This document shows, one piece after another, positions 9,807 to 18,022 of a stretch of DNA of 64,000 bases. Under the pieces are notes generated by a model. It was not told the DNA's origin. It searched no databases and saw nothing but the letters and a program-made list of their open reading frames with translations. A program made the position numbers and the translations under genes. Within the stretch, counting starts at the first letter, position 1; the number at the start of each line of letters is the position of its first letter. The DNA is taken from contig JBBRSD010000001.1 of assembly GCA_038245725.1 (NCBI GenBank), forward strand, positions 186,001-250,000, given 5' to 3'. Origin of the DNA: JBBRSD01 sp038245725. GTDB lineage: Bacteria; Actinomycetota; Coriobacteriia; Anaerosomatales; JAAXUF01.

Positions 9807-11267
9807 CTACCAGTCGACGATGCGCCGGTTGCCGGTCAGGCCGCGCACGTGTGTGGCGTCCTGGACGACCTCGAGGCAGCCTTTGTAGGTGCCGGATTCG
9901 TCGCGCAGTGCGAAGTAGCGGATGTGGACGAACTTCTCGCCCATCTCGATCCAGAACTCGGCGGCGTCCTTCTCGGCGGCCTTGAACGCGGCGAGGATCT
10001 CCTCGACCTTGTGCAGGCTTCGCGGCGGGTGGCAGTTGCGGACTTCTCGGCCGATCGCGCCGGGTGAGCGCGGGAAGACCCGCTCGCCTTCCGAGTAGAA
10101 GCGCACACGGTCGTTCTCGTCGACGTAGGTGACATCGAAGGGGAGCGCGCGGAAGAGCAGGTCGAGCTGGCCGAGCGTGAGTGCACCGGTGGGCAGCGGT
10201 AGCAGCATCTCGCCGGAGTCGACCGCGGCTTCGGGAGCCGGGGTGGCGTCGAGTGGCGTGCCGTCGGGACCCTCGATCCAGCCGTACCCGATCTCAGCGT
10301 CGCCGCTGGCCATGCGCTCCCACTCCTCGGCGGTGATGACGTCGAGGGCGGTGGGGAAGAGGATCTTCTCCTCCTTGTAGATCATGTCGTCGACCATCGT
10401 CAGGGTCTCGGGCAGCATGTTGGCAAGCGACACGGCGTCGCCGGCCGCCGCAAGCGCGCGGGCGGTCTTGAGCCGGCCGCGAATCTCGTCGTCGAGCGCC
10501 CACATCACTTTCGTTGGCCCCTCGACGCCATGCGCCTCGAGCACCCGGAACAGCTGGTTCTCCTTGCGCGTGTAGTGCGTGTCGATCGGCCAGAGCTCCA
10601 CGAGCTTCGCCGAGACGTTCGCGAGCCCGGCGGGGCGCCCGTCCTCATCGGTCGCGGTGGCGAGGTCGCCCAGTGCAAGGTTGAGATCGGCGACGAGCCG
10701 CGTCGCCTCCGCGTTCTCGCGCAGGTACGCGTCGATTGGGTGGCCTGCGGCGACCGTCGCGGACGGCTTCGCTTCGAGCGACTCCTTGAAGACGGTCACG
10801 TGCACGTCGCACAGGCGCTGAACGTCCTCGACCGGCATGCCCTCCGAGATGAGCGCCTGCTCCATGTGCGCGATCTCGGCCGAGCTCACGCCAACGATGA
10901 GCGCGTCGAACTCGGCCTTCACCTTCTCGACAGGCTCGCCGTCGTGCAGCTTGCGGATGATGGTCTTGAGCGCCTCTTGGCGCGCCGCGGCGACCGCGGG
11001 GTCGGCTGCGGCGTCGGGCAGCACCGCAGTCTCCTCGGCGGCGATCTCGTGGTGCGCGATCTCGGTACGGATGTCGTCGAGCATCTTCTCGGCGTCGACG
11101 CCCGCCATCGACGCGGCGTTCTCGAGCTTGGCGACGCGCGCCATCGTCTCGAAGAGAGCCGGGTTCTTGAGCGCCTGGAAATGCGAGTTGTACGCCGCCA
11201 GCCAGTTGAGCAGGTACGGGTAGGTATCGACGAGCTCGTGGATGGTGGTCTGCGCGGTGACGTTCAC
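9807..11267 (-). CDS. DUF1858/DUF438 protein with hemerythrin-like and PAS-like domains
   Basis: This 486-residue protein shows an N-terminal DUF1858-like segment (IHELVDTYPYLLNWLAAYN), a DUF438 helical domain (about 85-160), a hemerythrin-like four-helix region (about 185-340, with DTHYTRKENQLF and DDMIYKEEKILFPTAL, whose His/Glu residues could bind a di-iron centre) and a C-terminal PAS-like domain (LDLLFRALPFDVTYVDENDRVRFYSEGERVFPRSP to the end). Such proteins are frequent in anaerobes and are thought to sense or handle oxygen or NO; direct function is unproven. The GTG start has AAGAGGAG upstream and overlaps the GNAT stop by 4 bp, so it is the last gene of a three-gene operon with flavin reductase. 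Confidence 0.85.
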   Translation of the reverse strand: MNVTAQTTIHELVDTYPYLLNWLAAYNSHFQALKNPALFETMARVAKLENAASMAGVDAEKMLDDIRTEIAHHEIAAEETAVLPDAAADPAVAAARQEALKTIIRKLHDGEPVEKVKAEFDALIVGVSSAEIAHMEQALISEGMPVEDVQRLCDVHVTVFKESLEAKPSATVAAGHPIDAYLRENAEATRLVADLNLALGDLATATDEDGRPAGLANVSAKLVELWPIDTHYTRKENQLFRVLEAHGVEGPTKVMWALDDEIRGRLKTARALAAAGDAVSLANMLPETLTMVDDMIYKEEKILFPTALDVITAEEWERMASGDAEIGYGWIEGPDGTPLDATPAPEAAVDSGEMLLPLPTGALTLGQLDLLFRALPFDVTYVDENDRVRFYSEGERVFPRSPGAIGREVRNCHPPRSLHKVEEILAAFKAAEKDAAEFWIEMGEKFVHIRYFALRDESGTYKGCLEVVQDATHVRGLTGNRRIVDW

Positions 11268-11806
11268 AGTCGCTCCTCTTCCGAGATCAGCGGGTGCCCG
11301 GTCGGGTCCTGCTGCGAGGCGGGTACTTTCACGAGCGTCACGAGTTCGATGCCGGGGGCGACCTCGCGCGAGCCGGTGCGCATGTAGCCGAGCGACTCGT
11401 AGAGCCCGAGCGCCGCGCCGTTGAGCTCGCCAGTGAACAGCTCGAAGCGGGCCGCTTCGGGATACGCGGCTTCGAGCGCGAGCAGCATCGCGCGTCCCAT
11501 GCCGAGCCGCCGCGCCTCCGGCAAAACCGCCAGCCTGCGCACGACCAGCGTGCCGTCGGGTATCGTCTCGCCGCGGACGGTGCCCACCGTGCGGTTGGCG
11601 ATGTCGGCGGCGATCGTGACATCCTGGGCATCGAACGTCGCCTCGATGTCGGCGGCGGTCTCGTGCAGCGGCGGGATGTCGCCGTACACAGCCGCTTCAG
11701 AGAGAAACGCTTCGCGAATCAGCCGAGCGAGCTTCTCAGCTTCGTCGCGCGAAGCACGCCTGACCGTGAAGATGGGGACGGCGTCGGTAGCGGTCGTGTC
11801 ACTCAT
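11264..11806 (-). CDS. GNAT family N-acetyltransferase
   Basis: The 180-residue product has the GNAT core: LAVLPEARRLGMGRAMLLALE is the acetyl-CoA pyrophosphate-binding motif A (R/Q-x-x-G-x-G/A form), followed by LFTGELNGAALGLYESLGYMRTG (motif B). The substrate is unknown. The ATG at 11806 overlaps the upstream flavin reductase stop by 8 bp, and its own stop overlaps the next gene by 4 bp, so all three are translationally coupled. An in-frame ATG ten residues upstream would lie deeper in the flavin reductase and is less likely. Confidence 0.82.
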   Translation of the reverse strand: MSDTTATDAVPIFTVRRASRDEAEKLARLIREAFLSEAAVYGDIPPLHETAADIEATFDAQDVTIAADIANRTVGTVRGETIPDGTLVVRRLAVLPEARRLGMGRAMLLALEAAYPEAARFELFTGELNGAALGLYESLGYMRTGSREVAPGIELVTLVKVPASQQDPTGHPLISEEERL

Positions 11807-12389
11807 GCGCACCCGCTGTGCGAAACCTCGTGCCAATCTTGTACGCGTCGCTCATCTTGGGGCCCAGTCCGCGGTACTCGCGGGCGCCCGGGATGTAGAC
11901 GAGCGGGTCGAGCGCGTCCATGTCGACGACGTTGCAGCCAGGGACCAGGATGCGCTCATCCGCGTGGCATTCGACGATCTCGCCGAACACGACGACGTAC
12001 TCGCCCACCTCGACTTCGTTCGTGGTGCGGCACTCGATGTTGTAGGGGCATTCGTCGATGATGGGCGTGCCGACGACGGTTCCCGGCACGAGCGTGAGGC
12101 CGGTCGCCGCGAACTTGTCGGCGGTCTTGCCTGAGATGGTGCCGCAGTAGTCGACCTGCGCCGCGAGCTTGGTGTCGGGGATGTTGACGGTGAAGTCGCC
12201 GCCGCTGGCGTGGATGAGCTCGAGCGTGCGGCGCGTCTTTCGAAGCCCCATCGCGATGGTGGCGGGCGTCGACGAGACCACGTTGATCCACGCCACCGCG
12301 AGGGCGTCGGCCTCATCCATCGTGCCGCCGACAACGAGCACGCACGGCATCGGGAAGAGCCGCTCAAGGGCTCCGAGTCGCGTCTTCAT
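11799..12389 (-). CDS. Flavin reductase-like FMN-binding split-barrel protein
   Basis: The 196-residue protein fits the flavin reductase/flavoredoxin family: PMPCVLVVGGTMDEADALAVAWINVVSSTPATIAMGLRKTRRT resembles the FMN-binding first strand-loop, followed by DFTVNIPDTKLAAQVDYCG and ECPYNIECRTTNEVEVGEYVVVFGEI. Members reduce or carry FMN, often as electron donors in anaerobes. The ATG at 12389 follows AAAGGACA; upstream in-frame starts would extend 76 residues of low-quality sequence into the intergenic region. It leads an operon with the GNAT and DUF438/hemerythrin-like genes, which suggests an oxidative or nitrosative stress role by inference. Confidence 0.85.
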   Translation of the reverse strand: MKTRLGALERLFPMPCVLVVGGTMDEADALAVAWINVVSSTPATIAMGLRKTRRTLELIHASGGDFTVNIPDTKLAAQVDYCGTISGKTADKFAATGLTLVPGTVVGTPIIDECPYNIECRTTNEVEVGEYVVVFGEIVECHADERILVPGCNVVDMDALDPLVYIPGAREYRGLGPKMSDAYKIGTRFRTAGAHE

Positions 12390-12518
12390 GGGCGCTGTCC
12401 TTTCGAGGCTGGGCGCTACTGGGCGCGCGTCCGTGTCACCTATAGAGTTCCCCTCCGGAGCACTTGTCCGGCGGCGCGGTCGCCTGGATTCGGCGGCAAT
12501 CAGGTGCGGATTGCCGCC

Positions 12519-12548
12519 TTGACCGCGGTGGCTGCACCATCGTAACGT
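12519..12548 (+). promoter_or_regulatory. Candidate promoter for the methionine operon
   Basis: TTGACC (12519-12524) and TAACGT (12543-12548) are separated by 18 bp, a fair sigma-A-type promoter. Transcription would start near 12555 and give a leader of about 250 bases before metY, long enough to contain the Met-rich ORF and its hairpin. Confidence 0.45.
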
Positions 12549-12640
12549 GTGCGGAACGCGCAGGGCTGGAATGCTGTGCGGCCCGTCAGCCGGCTTCCCC
12601 AGTCGGCCGAGAAGCAAAAAGGAGGTGTGATCGAAGAATC

Positions 12641-12748
12641 ATGGTTCGCCCGTCTGTGTTCGTGATGATGATGGACATGATGATGACCCAGCCCGGGTCT
12701 TTCGGCGCTTGTGCCGGATCCGGGCGGCTCTCAGCCCACCTGCGCTAA
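12641..12748 (+). CDS. Methionine-rich leader peptide (35 residues)
   Basis: A short ORF starts at an ATG 15 bases after GGAGG (AAAAAGGAGGTG at 12616-12627 closely matches the anti-Shine-Dalgarno sequence). It reads MVRPSVFVMMMDMMMTQPG and continues through a Gly/Ala/Ser-rich tail to TAA at 12746. Six of the seven codons between 12665 and 12685 are ATG. It lies 58 bp upstream of metY, the first gene of a methionine-synthesis operon. The amino acid enriched matches the pathway product, as in trp, his, leu and ilv leader peptides, so it is best read as a regulatory leader whose ribosome stalls when Met-tRNA is scarce. The spacing from SD to ATG is slightly long. An alternative is chance, but six Met codons in this exact context is unlikely. 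Confidence 0.68.
   Translation: MVRPSVFVMMMDMMMTQPGSFGACAGSGRLSAHLR
12691..12725 (+). promoter_or_regulatory. Hairpin overlapping the Met leader ORF (candidate attenuator element)
   Basis: A 9-bp stem (12691-12699 with 12717-12725, GCCCGGGTC with GATCCGGGC, one G-U) is topped by a 4-bp CGGC/GCCG stem after a three-base bulge. It begins five bases after the last Met codon, so a ribosome stalled on the Met run would cover its 5' arm. Released GGGC (12722-12725) could then pair with GCCC (12734-12737), which could otherwise pair with GGGC in the metY ribosome-binding region (12797-12800). The pairing switch is a proposal. No U-run follows, so translation control or Rho-dependent control is more likely than a simple terminator. 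Confidence 0.45.
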
Positions 12749-12806
12749 CGGCTAAGGTCGGGTATCGTCCCCATCAGACACGAACTCAGAATAAGAGGGC
12801 AGAATC

Positions 12807-14108
12807 ATGACTGACTCGATCACCCCGCGCTTCGACACCGTCGCCATCCACGGCGGCCAGACTCCCGATCCCACTACCGGCTCCCGTGCTGTGCCCATCT
12901 ACCAGACGGTCGCCTACAACTTCAAAGACACCGATCACGCCGCCGACCTCTTCGGCTTGCGCGCCTTCGGCAACATCTACTCGCGTATCATGAACCCCAC
13001 CAACGACGTCCTCGAGCAGCGCATCGCGGCGCTTGAAGGCGGCAGTGCGGCGGTTGCCGTCGCCTCCGGTCACGCCGCCGAGGTGCTCGCGCTTCTGAAC
13101 GTCGCTGGCACCGGGGACAACATCGTCTCGTCGACGTCGCTTTATGGCGGTACCTGGAACATCTTCCTGCACACGTTCCGTCGTCTCGGCATCGAGGTCC
13201 GTTTCGTCGAGACCACCGACACCGCCGGATTCGCCGCAGCCTCCGACGACCGTACCCGCGCATGGTTCGTCGAGACGATTGGCAACCCGCGCCTCGACGT
13301 GCCGGACCTGGGCGGAATCGCGGCGAGCGGTCGCGAGCTGGGCATCCCGCTCTTCGTCGACAACACGTTCGGCACGCCGTACCTGTGCCAGCCGATCAAG
13401 CATGGCGCGGCGGTCGTGGTGGAGTCGCTCACGAAGTGGCTGGGCGGGCACGGCACGTCGATCGGCGGCATCATCGTCGACGGCGGCAACTTCGACTGGG
13501 GCACCGGCCGCCACCCGTTCTTCACCGAACCCGACGAGAGCTACCACGGCCTGAAGTTCTGGGACGTCTTCGGCGACTTCCCGGGCCTGGGCAACGTCGC
13601 GTTCGCCATCCGCGCCCGCGTCAATGTCCTGCGCGACTTCGGCCCCGCACTCTCGCCGTTCAACGCGCAGCAGTTCCTTCTCGGCGTGGAAACGCTCTCG
13701 CTTCGCGTGCAGCGTCACAGCGACAACGCGCTCGCGGTCGCCAAGTACCTCGAGGCGCACCCGAAGGTCGCGTGGGTCGCGTACCCGGGTCTCGAGAGCC
13801 ATCCCACGCACGCCAATGCGAAGAAGTACCTCGAGCGCGGCTTCGGCGGTGTCGTGGTCTTCGGCGTGAAGGGCGGCCTTGAGGCCGGTAAGACGCTCAT
13901 CAACGGCGTCGAGCTCTTCAGCCATCTCGCCAACGTGGGCGACGCGAAGTCGCTCATCATCCACCCTGCGTCCACCACGCACAGCCAGCTCTCCGATGAG
14001 GAACTCGTGAAGGCCGGCATCGGCGACGACTTCATCCGGCTTTCGGTGGGTATCGAGAGCATCGACGACATCCTCGCGGACCTCGAGCAGGCGCTGGAAA
14101 GGGTGTAG
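12807..14108 (+). CDS. metY: O-acetylhomoserine sulfhydrylase (aminocarboxypropyltransferase)
   Basis: A PLP enzyme of the Cys/Met metabolism family that makes homocysteine from O-acetyl-L-homoserine and sulfide, bypassing cystathionine. The 433-residue protein begins with TVAIHGGQTPDPTTGSRAVPIYQTVAYNF and has YSRIMNPTNDVLEQRIAALEGG, DNTFGTPYL and the PLP-binding lysine in SLTKWLGGHG (K210). Length is typical for MetY, longer than cystathionine synthases. The ATG at 12807 has AAGAGGG upstream; the nine bases AGAATCATG at this start are identical to those at the leader ORF start. It is the first gene of metY-metX-metW and the likely target of the Met leader. Confidence 0.95.
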   Translation: MTDSITPRFDTVAIHGGQTPDPTTGSRAVPIYQTVAYNFKDTDHAADLFGLRAFGNIYSRIMNPTNDVLEQRIAALEGGSAAVAVASGHAAEVLALLNVAGTGDNIVSSTSLYGGTWNIFLHTFRRLGIEVRFVETTDTAGFAAASDDRTRAWFVETIGNPRLDVPDLGGIAASGRELGIPLFVDNTFGTPYLCQPIKHGAAVVVESLTKWLGGHGTSIGGIIVDGGNFDWGTGRHPFFTEPDESYHGLKFWDVFGDFPGLGNVAFAIRARVNVLRDFGPALSPFNAQQFLLGVETLSLRVQRHSDNALAVAKYLEAHPKVAWVAYPGLESHPTHANAKKYLERGFGGVVVFGVKGGLEAGKTLINGVELFSHLANVGDAKSLIIHPASTTHSQLSDEELVKAGIGDDFIRLSVGIESIDDILADLEQALERV

Positions 14109-14111
14109 CGG

Positions 14112-15335
14112 TTGACCGACGACGCAATCACAGGCGCGGCGGCCCCTGAGCCGCCCGCCTCGGGACCACAAGTGTGCTCGCTGCCGGAAGGGCTCGACCT
14201 CGTGTCGGGCCGCCGGCTCGAGCACGTTGATATCGCCTATGAGACGTGGGGCGAGCTCGACGCCACCGGCAGCAACGCGATCCTGATCTGCCACGCGCTC
14301 TCAGGCGACGCGCATGTCGCCGCGGGCAGGGACCGCCGAGGCGTCGAAAAGCCCGGCTGGTGGGAGGCGATGGTCGGTCCCGGCCAGGCGATCGACACAC
14401 GCAGCTACTTCGTGATCTGCGGCAACGTGCTAGGCGGGTGCTCCGGCACTACCGGGCCAGGCTCGATCGACCCCACCACCGAGACGCCCTACGGTCTGCG
14501 CTTCCCGCTCGTCACCGTCGAAGACATGGTGGACGTGCAGGCGCGTCTGCTCGACCGTCTCGGCGTGAAGCGGCTGCTTGCGGTCGTGGGCGGCTCGATG
14601 GGCGGGATGCAGGCGCTATCCTGGGTGAAGCGCTACCCGGAGCGCGTGCAGACGTGCATCGGCGTTGCCACCACGCCGCGCCTCGGCGCGCAGGCGATCG
14701 GCTTCAACGAGGTGGGCCGCCAGGCGATCCTGGGAGATCCGCACTTCGCTGGCGGCGACTACTACGGCGGCGAGCAGCCGCAGCAAGGGCTGTCGATCGC
14801 GCGCATGGTCGGGCACATCACGTACCTGTCGGATGAGTCGATGCGCGCGAAGTTCGGCCGTCGCCTACGCGACCGCGACGACCTCGCCTTCGATTTCGTC
14901 GCCGAGTTCGAGGTGGAGAGCTACCTCGCGCACCAGGGCCGCAAGTTCGTCGAGCGCTTCGACGCGAACACGTACCTCTACATGACCAAGTCGATGGACT
15001 ACTTCGACCTGGCCGCCGGACACGCATCGGTCGCCGAGGCGCTCGCCGAGACGCCCGTGCGTTTCCTGCTGCTCACATTCTCGAGCGACTGGCTCTTCCC
15101 GACCTACCAGACCAAGGGGCTCGTCGACGCGATCCGCCACGCGCGTGGCGAGGTCAGTTTCGCCGAGATCCCGAGCCCGTACGGCCACGACGCCTTCCTG
15201 CTCGAGCCAGAGGAGCAGCGCCGCTTCATCGAGCCTTTCCTGACGCGAGCGCTGTTCGAGGCTCGGCTGGCAGCCGCCGCCGCGCCTGACGCGACCGGAA
15301 ACGGCGACGTTCGGCCCGAAGGAGGTGTGGCGTGA
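14112..15335 (+). CDS. metX: Homoserine O-acetyltransferase
   Basis: This alpha/beta hydrolase activates homoserine with an acyl group from acyl-CoA (acetyl-CoA in most MetX), supplying MetY. The 407-residue protein has ICHALSGDAHVAA, the nucleophile elbow GGSMGGMQAL (Ser162), Asp326 in FSSDWLFP and His359 in SPYGHDAFLLE, so the catalytic triad is complete. Some MetX-fold enzymes use succinyl-CoA and this cannot be read with certainty here; the partner MetY favours acetyl. It starts with TTG at 14112, three bases after the metY stop, and ends in a 4-bp overlap with metW. Confidence 0.93.
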   Translation: MTDDAITGAAAPEPPASGPQVCSLPEGLDLVSGRRLEHVDIAYETWGELDATGSNAILICHALSGDAHVAAGRDRRGVEKPGWWEAMVGPGQAIDTRSYFVICGNVLGGCSGTTGPGSIDPTTETPYGLRFPLVTVEDMVDVQARLLDRLGVKRLLAVVGGSMGGMQALSWVKRYPERVQTCIGVATTPRLGAQAIGFNEVGRQAILGDPHFAGGDYYGGEQPQQGLSIARMVGHITYLSDESMRAKFGRRLRDRDDLAFDFVAEFEVESYLAHQGRKFVERFDANTYLYMTKSMDYFDLAAGHASVAEALAETPVRFLLLTFSSDWLFPTYQTKGLVDAIRHARGEVSFAEIPSPYGHDAFLLEPEEQRRFIEPFLTRALFEARLAAAAAPDATGNGDVRPEGGVA

Positions 15336-15955
15336 CGACCCCCGCAGACCTGTTGCGCGCGGACCTGCAGCTCGTCATCTCGCTCGTACCGAAGGGCAGC
15401 CGCGTCCTCGACCTCGGCTGCGGCGACGGCTCGCTCATCGCGCACCTGCGCGACGAACGTGGCTGCGACGTGCGCGGCATCGAGCTCGTCCCCGAGGAGA
15501 TCGCCGCAGCGATCGGACGAGGGCTCTCCGTGGTGCAGGCCGACCTCGACGAGGGACTCTCCGGCTACCCGGACGACGCGTTTGACGTCGTCGTGCTCTC
15601 CCAAACCCTGCAAGTCGTGCGCAACCCGGCCCTCGTCCTGCGCGAGATGCTGCGGGTGGGCGCGCGCTCGATCATCACGTTCCCGAACTTCGGCCACTGG
15701 CGGGTGCGGGGCTACCTCGCGTTCCGAGGCCGCATGCCGGTCTCGGAGTCGATTCCATTCTCGTGGTACGACACGCCCAACATCCACCACACCACGCTCA
15801 AGGACTTCCGCGATTTCGTTGCAGCCAACGGCGGCGAAGTCGAGAGCGAGATCCCGCTCTCAGCTGGGGAGTGGCGGCGCGAGATCCGCGAGGTGAAGAT
15901 CATGCCGAACCTGTTCGCAGACACGGCGGTCGCTGTGGTGCGCGCGAAGCGGTAG
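15332..15955 (+). CDS. metW: Methionine biosynthesis protein MetW
   Basis: A 207-residue class I methyltransferase-fold protein: DLQLVISLVPKGSRVLDLGCGDGSLIAHL is SAM motif I and VVLSQTLQVVRNPALVLREMLRVG plus the FPNFGHWRVRGYLAFRGRMPVSESIPFSWYDTPNIHHTTLKDF segment are hallmarks of MetW. MetW is found with MetX and is thought to assist or regulate homoserine acylation; its precise activity is not settled in the literature I know. The GTG start overlaps the metX stop by 4 bp. It is the last gene of the methionine operon. Confidence 0.92.
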   Translation: MTTPADLLRADLQLVISLVPKGSRVLDLGCGDGSLIAHLRDERGCDVRGIELVPEEIAAAIGRGLSVVQADLDEGLSGYPDDAFDVVVLSQTLQVVRNPALVLREMLRVGARSIITFPNFGHWRVRGYLAFRGRMPVSESIPFSWYDTPNIHHTTLKDFRDFVAANGGEVESEIPLSAGEWRREIREVKIMPNLFADTAVAVVRAKR

Positions 15956-16007
15956 GGCGCCCGGGACGAACTCAGCCGAGAGGAGACTCCTCCGGTACCG
16001 GCACGCC

Positions 16008-16564
16008 TCAAGTGCTCCCGCATCTGTCCTGGCAGGCCCGACGCGGTCCCGATGGCATCTTCGCGAGCGGCTCGTGCTCTGCGATGTCATCTTCGGCGAG
16101 CACGGCGAGAAACGTACGTGCGACGGCCGGATCGAACTGGCTGCCGGCCTGATCTTCGATCTCGCGGATCGCGACGTCGAGGGGCAGTGCAGAGCGGTAC
16201 GGGCGGTCTGACGTCATTGCGTTGAATGTGTCCGCGACCGCATCCTGCTGAGTCGGCTCGCTTCCCGCAGACACCGGTGCCGCTGGGATGCCGTCAGCGA
16301 AGTAGATGACGGTCGCGAACGAGAGGTCCATGCCGTGTGCAACTCGCTCGCGAGAAGCGAAGCCAGCTCCCGCTTGTCGAATGTCGACATCAGCGGCTCG
16401 TCAAGGCGGGCGAGCAGCGTCTCAGGGTCGTACGGACCGGCTGGGTCAGTCGAACCTATTCGCGTCTCCCAGCGCGCACGCAGCGGCCGGATACCTGCGG
16501 TAAGGACGACCCCGGTCGCGAGGGCGGAGAAGAGGGCGGAGACGAGCACCTGCTTGAGACCCAA
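16008..16564 (-). pseudogene. Decayed HD-GYP domain signalling gene
   Basis: Two minus-strand frames hold parts of one old gene. The 5' part (from 16564) encodes a membrane-type start (MGLKQVLVSALFSALATGVVLTAGI) and a helical linker (LLARLDEPLMSTFDKRELASLLASEL). The 3' part, in another frame and ending at 16008, encodes the C-terminal block of an HD-GYP phosphodiesterase: DTFNAMTSDRPYRSALPLDVAIREI, then AGSQFDPAVARTFLAVLAE. The catalytic HD and GYP residues that should precede this are gone, so there has been at least one frameshift and an internal deletion. A functional product is unlikely. It fits the c-di-GMP genes at the left end of the window as a lost relative. Confidence 0.62.
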
Positions 16565-16695
16565 CAGCCCCCAAAGATGTTGGTGACCGCTGGACGCGGT
16601 ACTGAACAGTTATGTCGGTCGCCAAGACCTGCCACGTGAACGTATCAGGTCCTCTGTCGCTCCGTAGCGGCGCCACACACGCTATCCTAAGCCTT

Positions 16696-17805
16696 GTGCC
16701 AGACACAGATCACATCGCCATGCCAACGCTTGCCGAACTCGGCTGGACCGAGCGCGAGACGGCGCTCTTCGCGCCACTGGCCGCGCAAGGCCTCATCCCC
16801 GGGCGAGTCAGCCGAGTCGACCGCAGCCTCCCGCTCGTCATCACGGAGTTTGGCGCCCGCCGAGCAGAACCTGCGACACACCTCCTGAAAACGCACGGCA
16901 CCGCCTCGCGTGCGGTTGTGGGCGACTGGGTGGCGCTCGCCATGCCCGAGGGACACGACCAGGCGATCATCGAGGCGATCCTGCCACGCACGAGCGCGTT
17001 CGCTCGCAAGGATCCTGGCGAGCAGACCGACGAGCAGGTGCTCATCGCAAACGCGAGCATCGTCTTCGTCGTGCAGTCTCTCTCCGGCAAGGGCATCAAC
17101 GTCCGCCGGCTCGAGCGCGAGCTTGTTGCCGCCTGGGAGAGTGGGGCCACCCCGGTCGTCGTTCTCTCGAAAGCCGACATCGCCGAAGACATCGACTACC
17201 AGCGCAAGCTCGCCACTGACGTCGCACACAACGTCGACGTCATCGTGGAAAGCGCCGTCACCGGTGACGGTCTCGACGAGGTTCGAGCGCACCTCGGGCC
17301 GGGCGTGACCGCCGCACTTCTCGGCGGGTCGGGGGTGGGGAAATCCACGCTCGTGAACCGCCTTGTGGGCGGCGAGGTGCAGGCGACGGGCGCCGTGCGT
17401 GCTCGAGACGACAAGGGCCGCCACACCACGGTCGCTCGCGAGATCGTGCTGGTGCCCGGCGGCGGCGTCATCATCGATACGCCCGGCATGCGCGGGCTGG
17501 CCCTGTGGGATTCCGAGGACGGAATCGCGAGCGCGTTTCCCGACATCGATGCGCTCGCCGCCGATTGCCGCTTCGTGAACTGCCGGCACGAGACTGAGCC
17601 CGGCTGCGCCGTCATCGCAGCGGTCGAACGCGGAGAGCTTCCACAGCGCCGGCTCGACAGTTACCGCGCGCTGCGCACCGAACTCGTCGAGCTGTCTCGC
17701 CGACAGGACCAGAAGTCCTGGGCCGAGAAGGAGCGTCCGAACAAGACAGCCTCAAAGGCGCCCAAGTCGTTTCATCGCAAGGAACCGAACGGTAAGGGGC
17801 AGTAG
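16696..17805 (+). CDS. rsgA: Ribosome small subunit-dependent GTPase A
   Basis: RsgA is a circularly permuted GTPase that assists 30S maturation. The order of motifs is the permuted one: G4 (LSKAD), then G1/P-loop GGSGVGKST, then G3 (DTPGMR). The C-terminal zinc-binding segment reads CRFVNCRHETEPGC. An OB-fold region precedes the GTPase (RAVVGDWVAL). I chose the GTG at 16696: no ribosome-binding site precedes either this or the ATG at 16720, but TATCCT ends seven bases before the GTG, a spacing expected for a leaderless mRNA. The start is therefore uncertain by eight residues. The basic tail (KNKTASKAPKSFHRKEPNGKGQ-like) is common in the family. Confidence 0.9.
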   Translation: MPDTDHIAMPTLAELGWTERETALFAPLAAQGLIPGRVSRVDRSLPLVITEFGARRAEPATHLLKTHGTASRAVVGDWVALAMPEGHDQAIIEAILPRTSAFARKDPGEQTDEQVLIANASIVFVVQSLSGKGINVRRLERELVAAWESGATPVVVLSKADIAEDIDYQRKLATDVAHNVDVIVESAVTGDGLDEVRAHLGPGVTAALLGGSGVGKSTLVNRLVGGEVQATGAVRARDDKGRHTTVAREIVLVPGGGVIIDTPGMRGLALWDSEDGIASAFPDIDALAADCRFVNCRHETEPGCAVIAAVERGELPQRRLDSYRALRTELVELSRRQDQKSWAEKERPNKTASKAPKSFHRKEPNGKGQ

Positions 17806-18022
17806 TGTCTTATCAGCCGTCCCACACCTGCCGATAGACCACCTAGACGACCGAATTCCTCCCCGCGGACCGGGCGTCCGGCTTCAACAGTGATTCTCGG
17901 CGAATTTCGTGTCCGAGCTGAAGCACGTGGGGAGTTGAGTGGGTCGTCATCTTTCATCGCAGCAGCACCACTCGGCGGCATCGGCAGACAGCACACGAGA
18001 CGTACGAAGGGACGTCGTTCAA

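Noticed and set aside
12390..12806. SAM riboswitch in the metY leader
   Set aside because: I looked for the conserved core patterns of SAM-I, SAM-II and SAM-IV type elements and did not find them; the Met-rich ORF explains the leader better.
12786..14294. Long minus-strand ORF antisense to metY and part of metX
   Set aside because: It mirrors the codon periodicity of the plus-strand genes, has no family resemblance and no ribosome-binding site.
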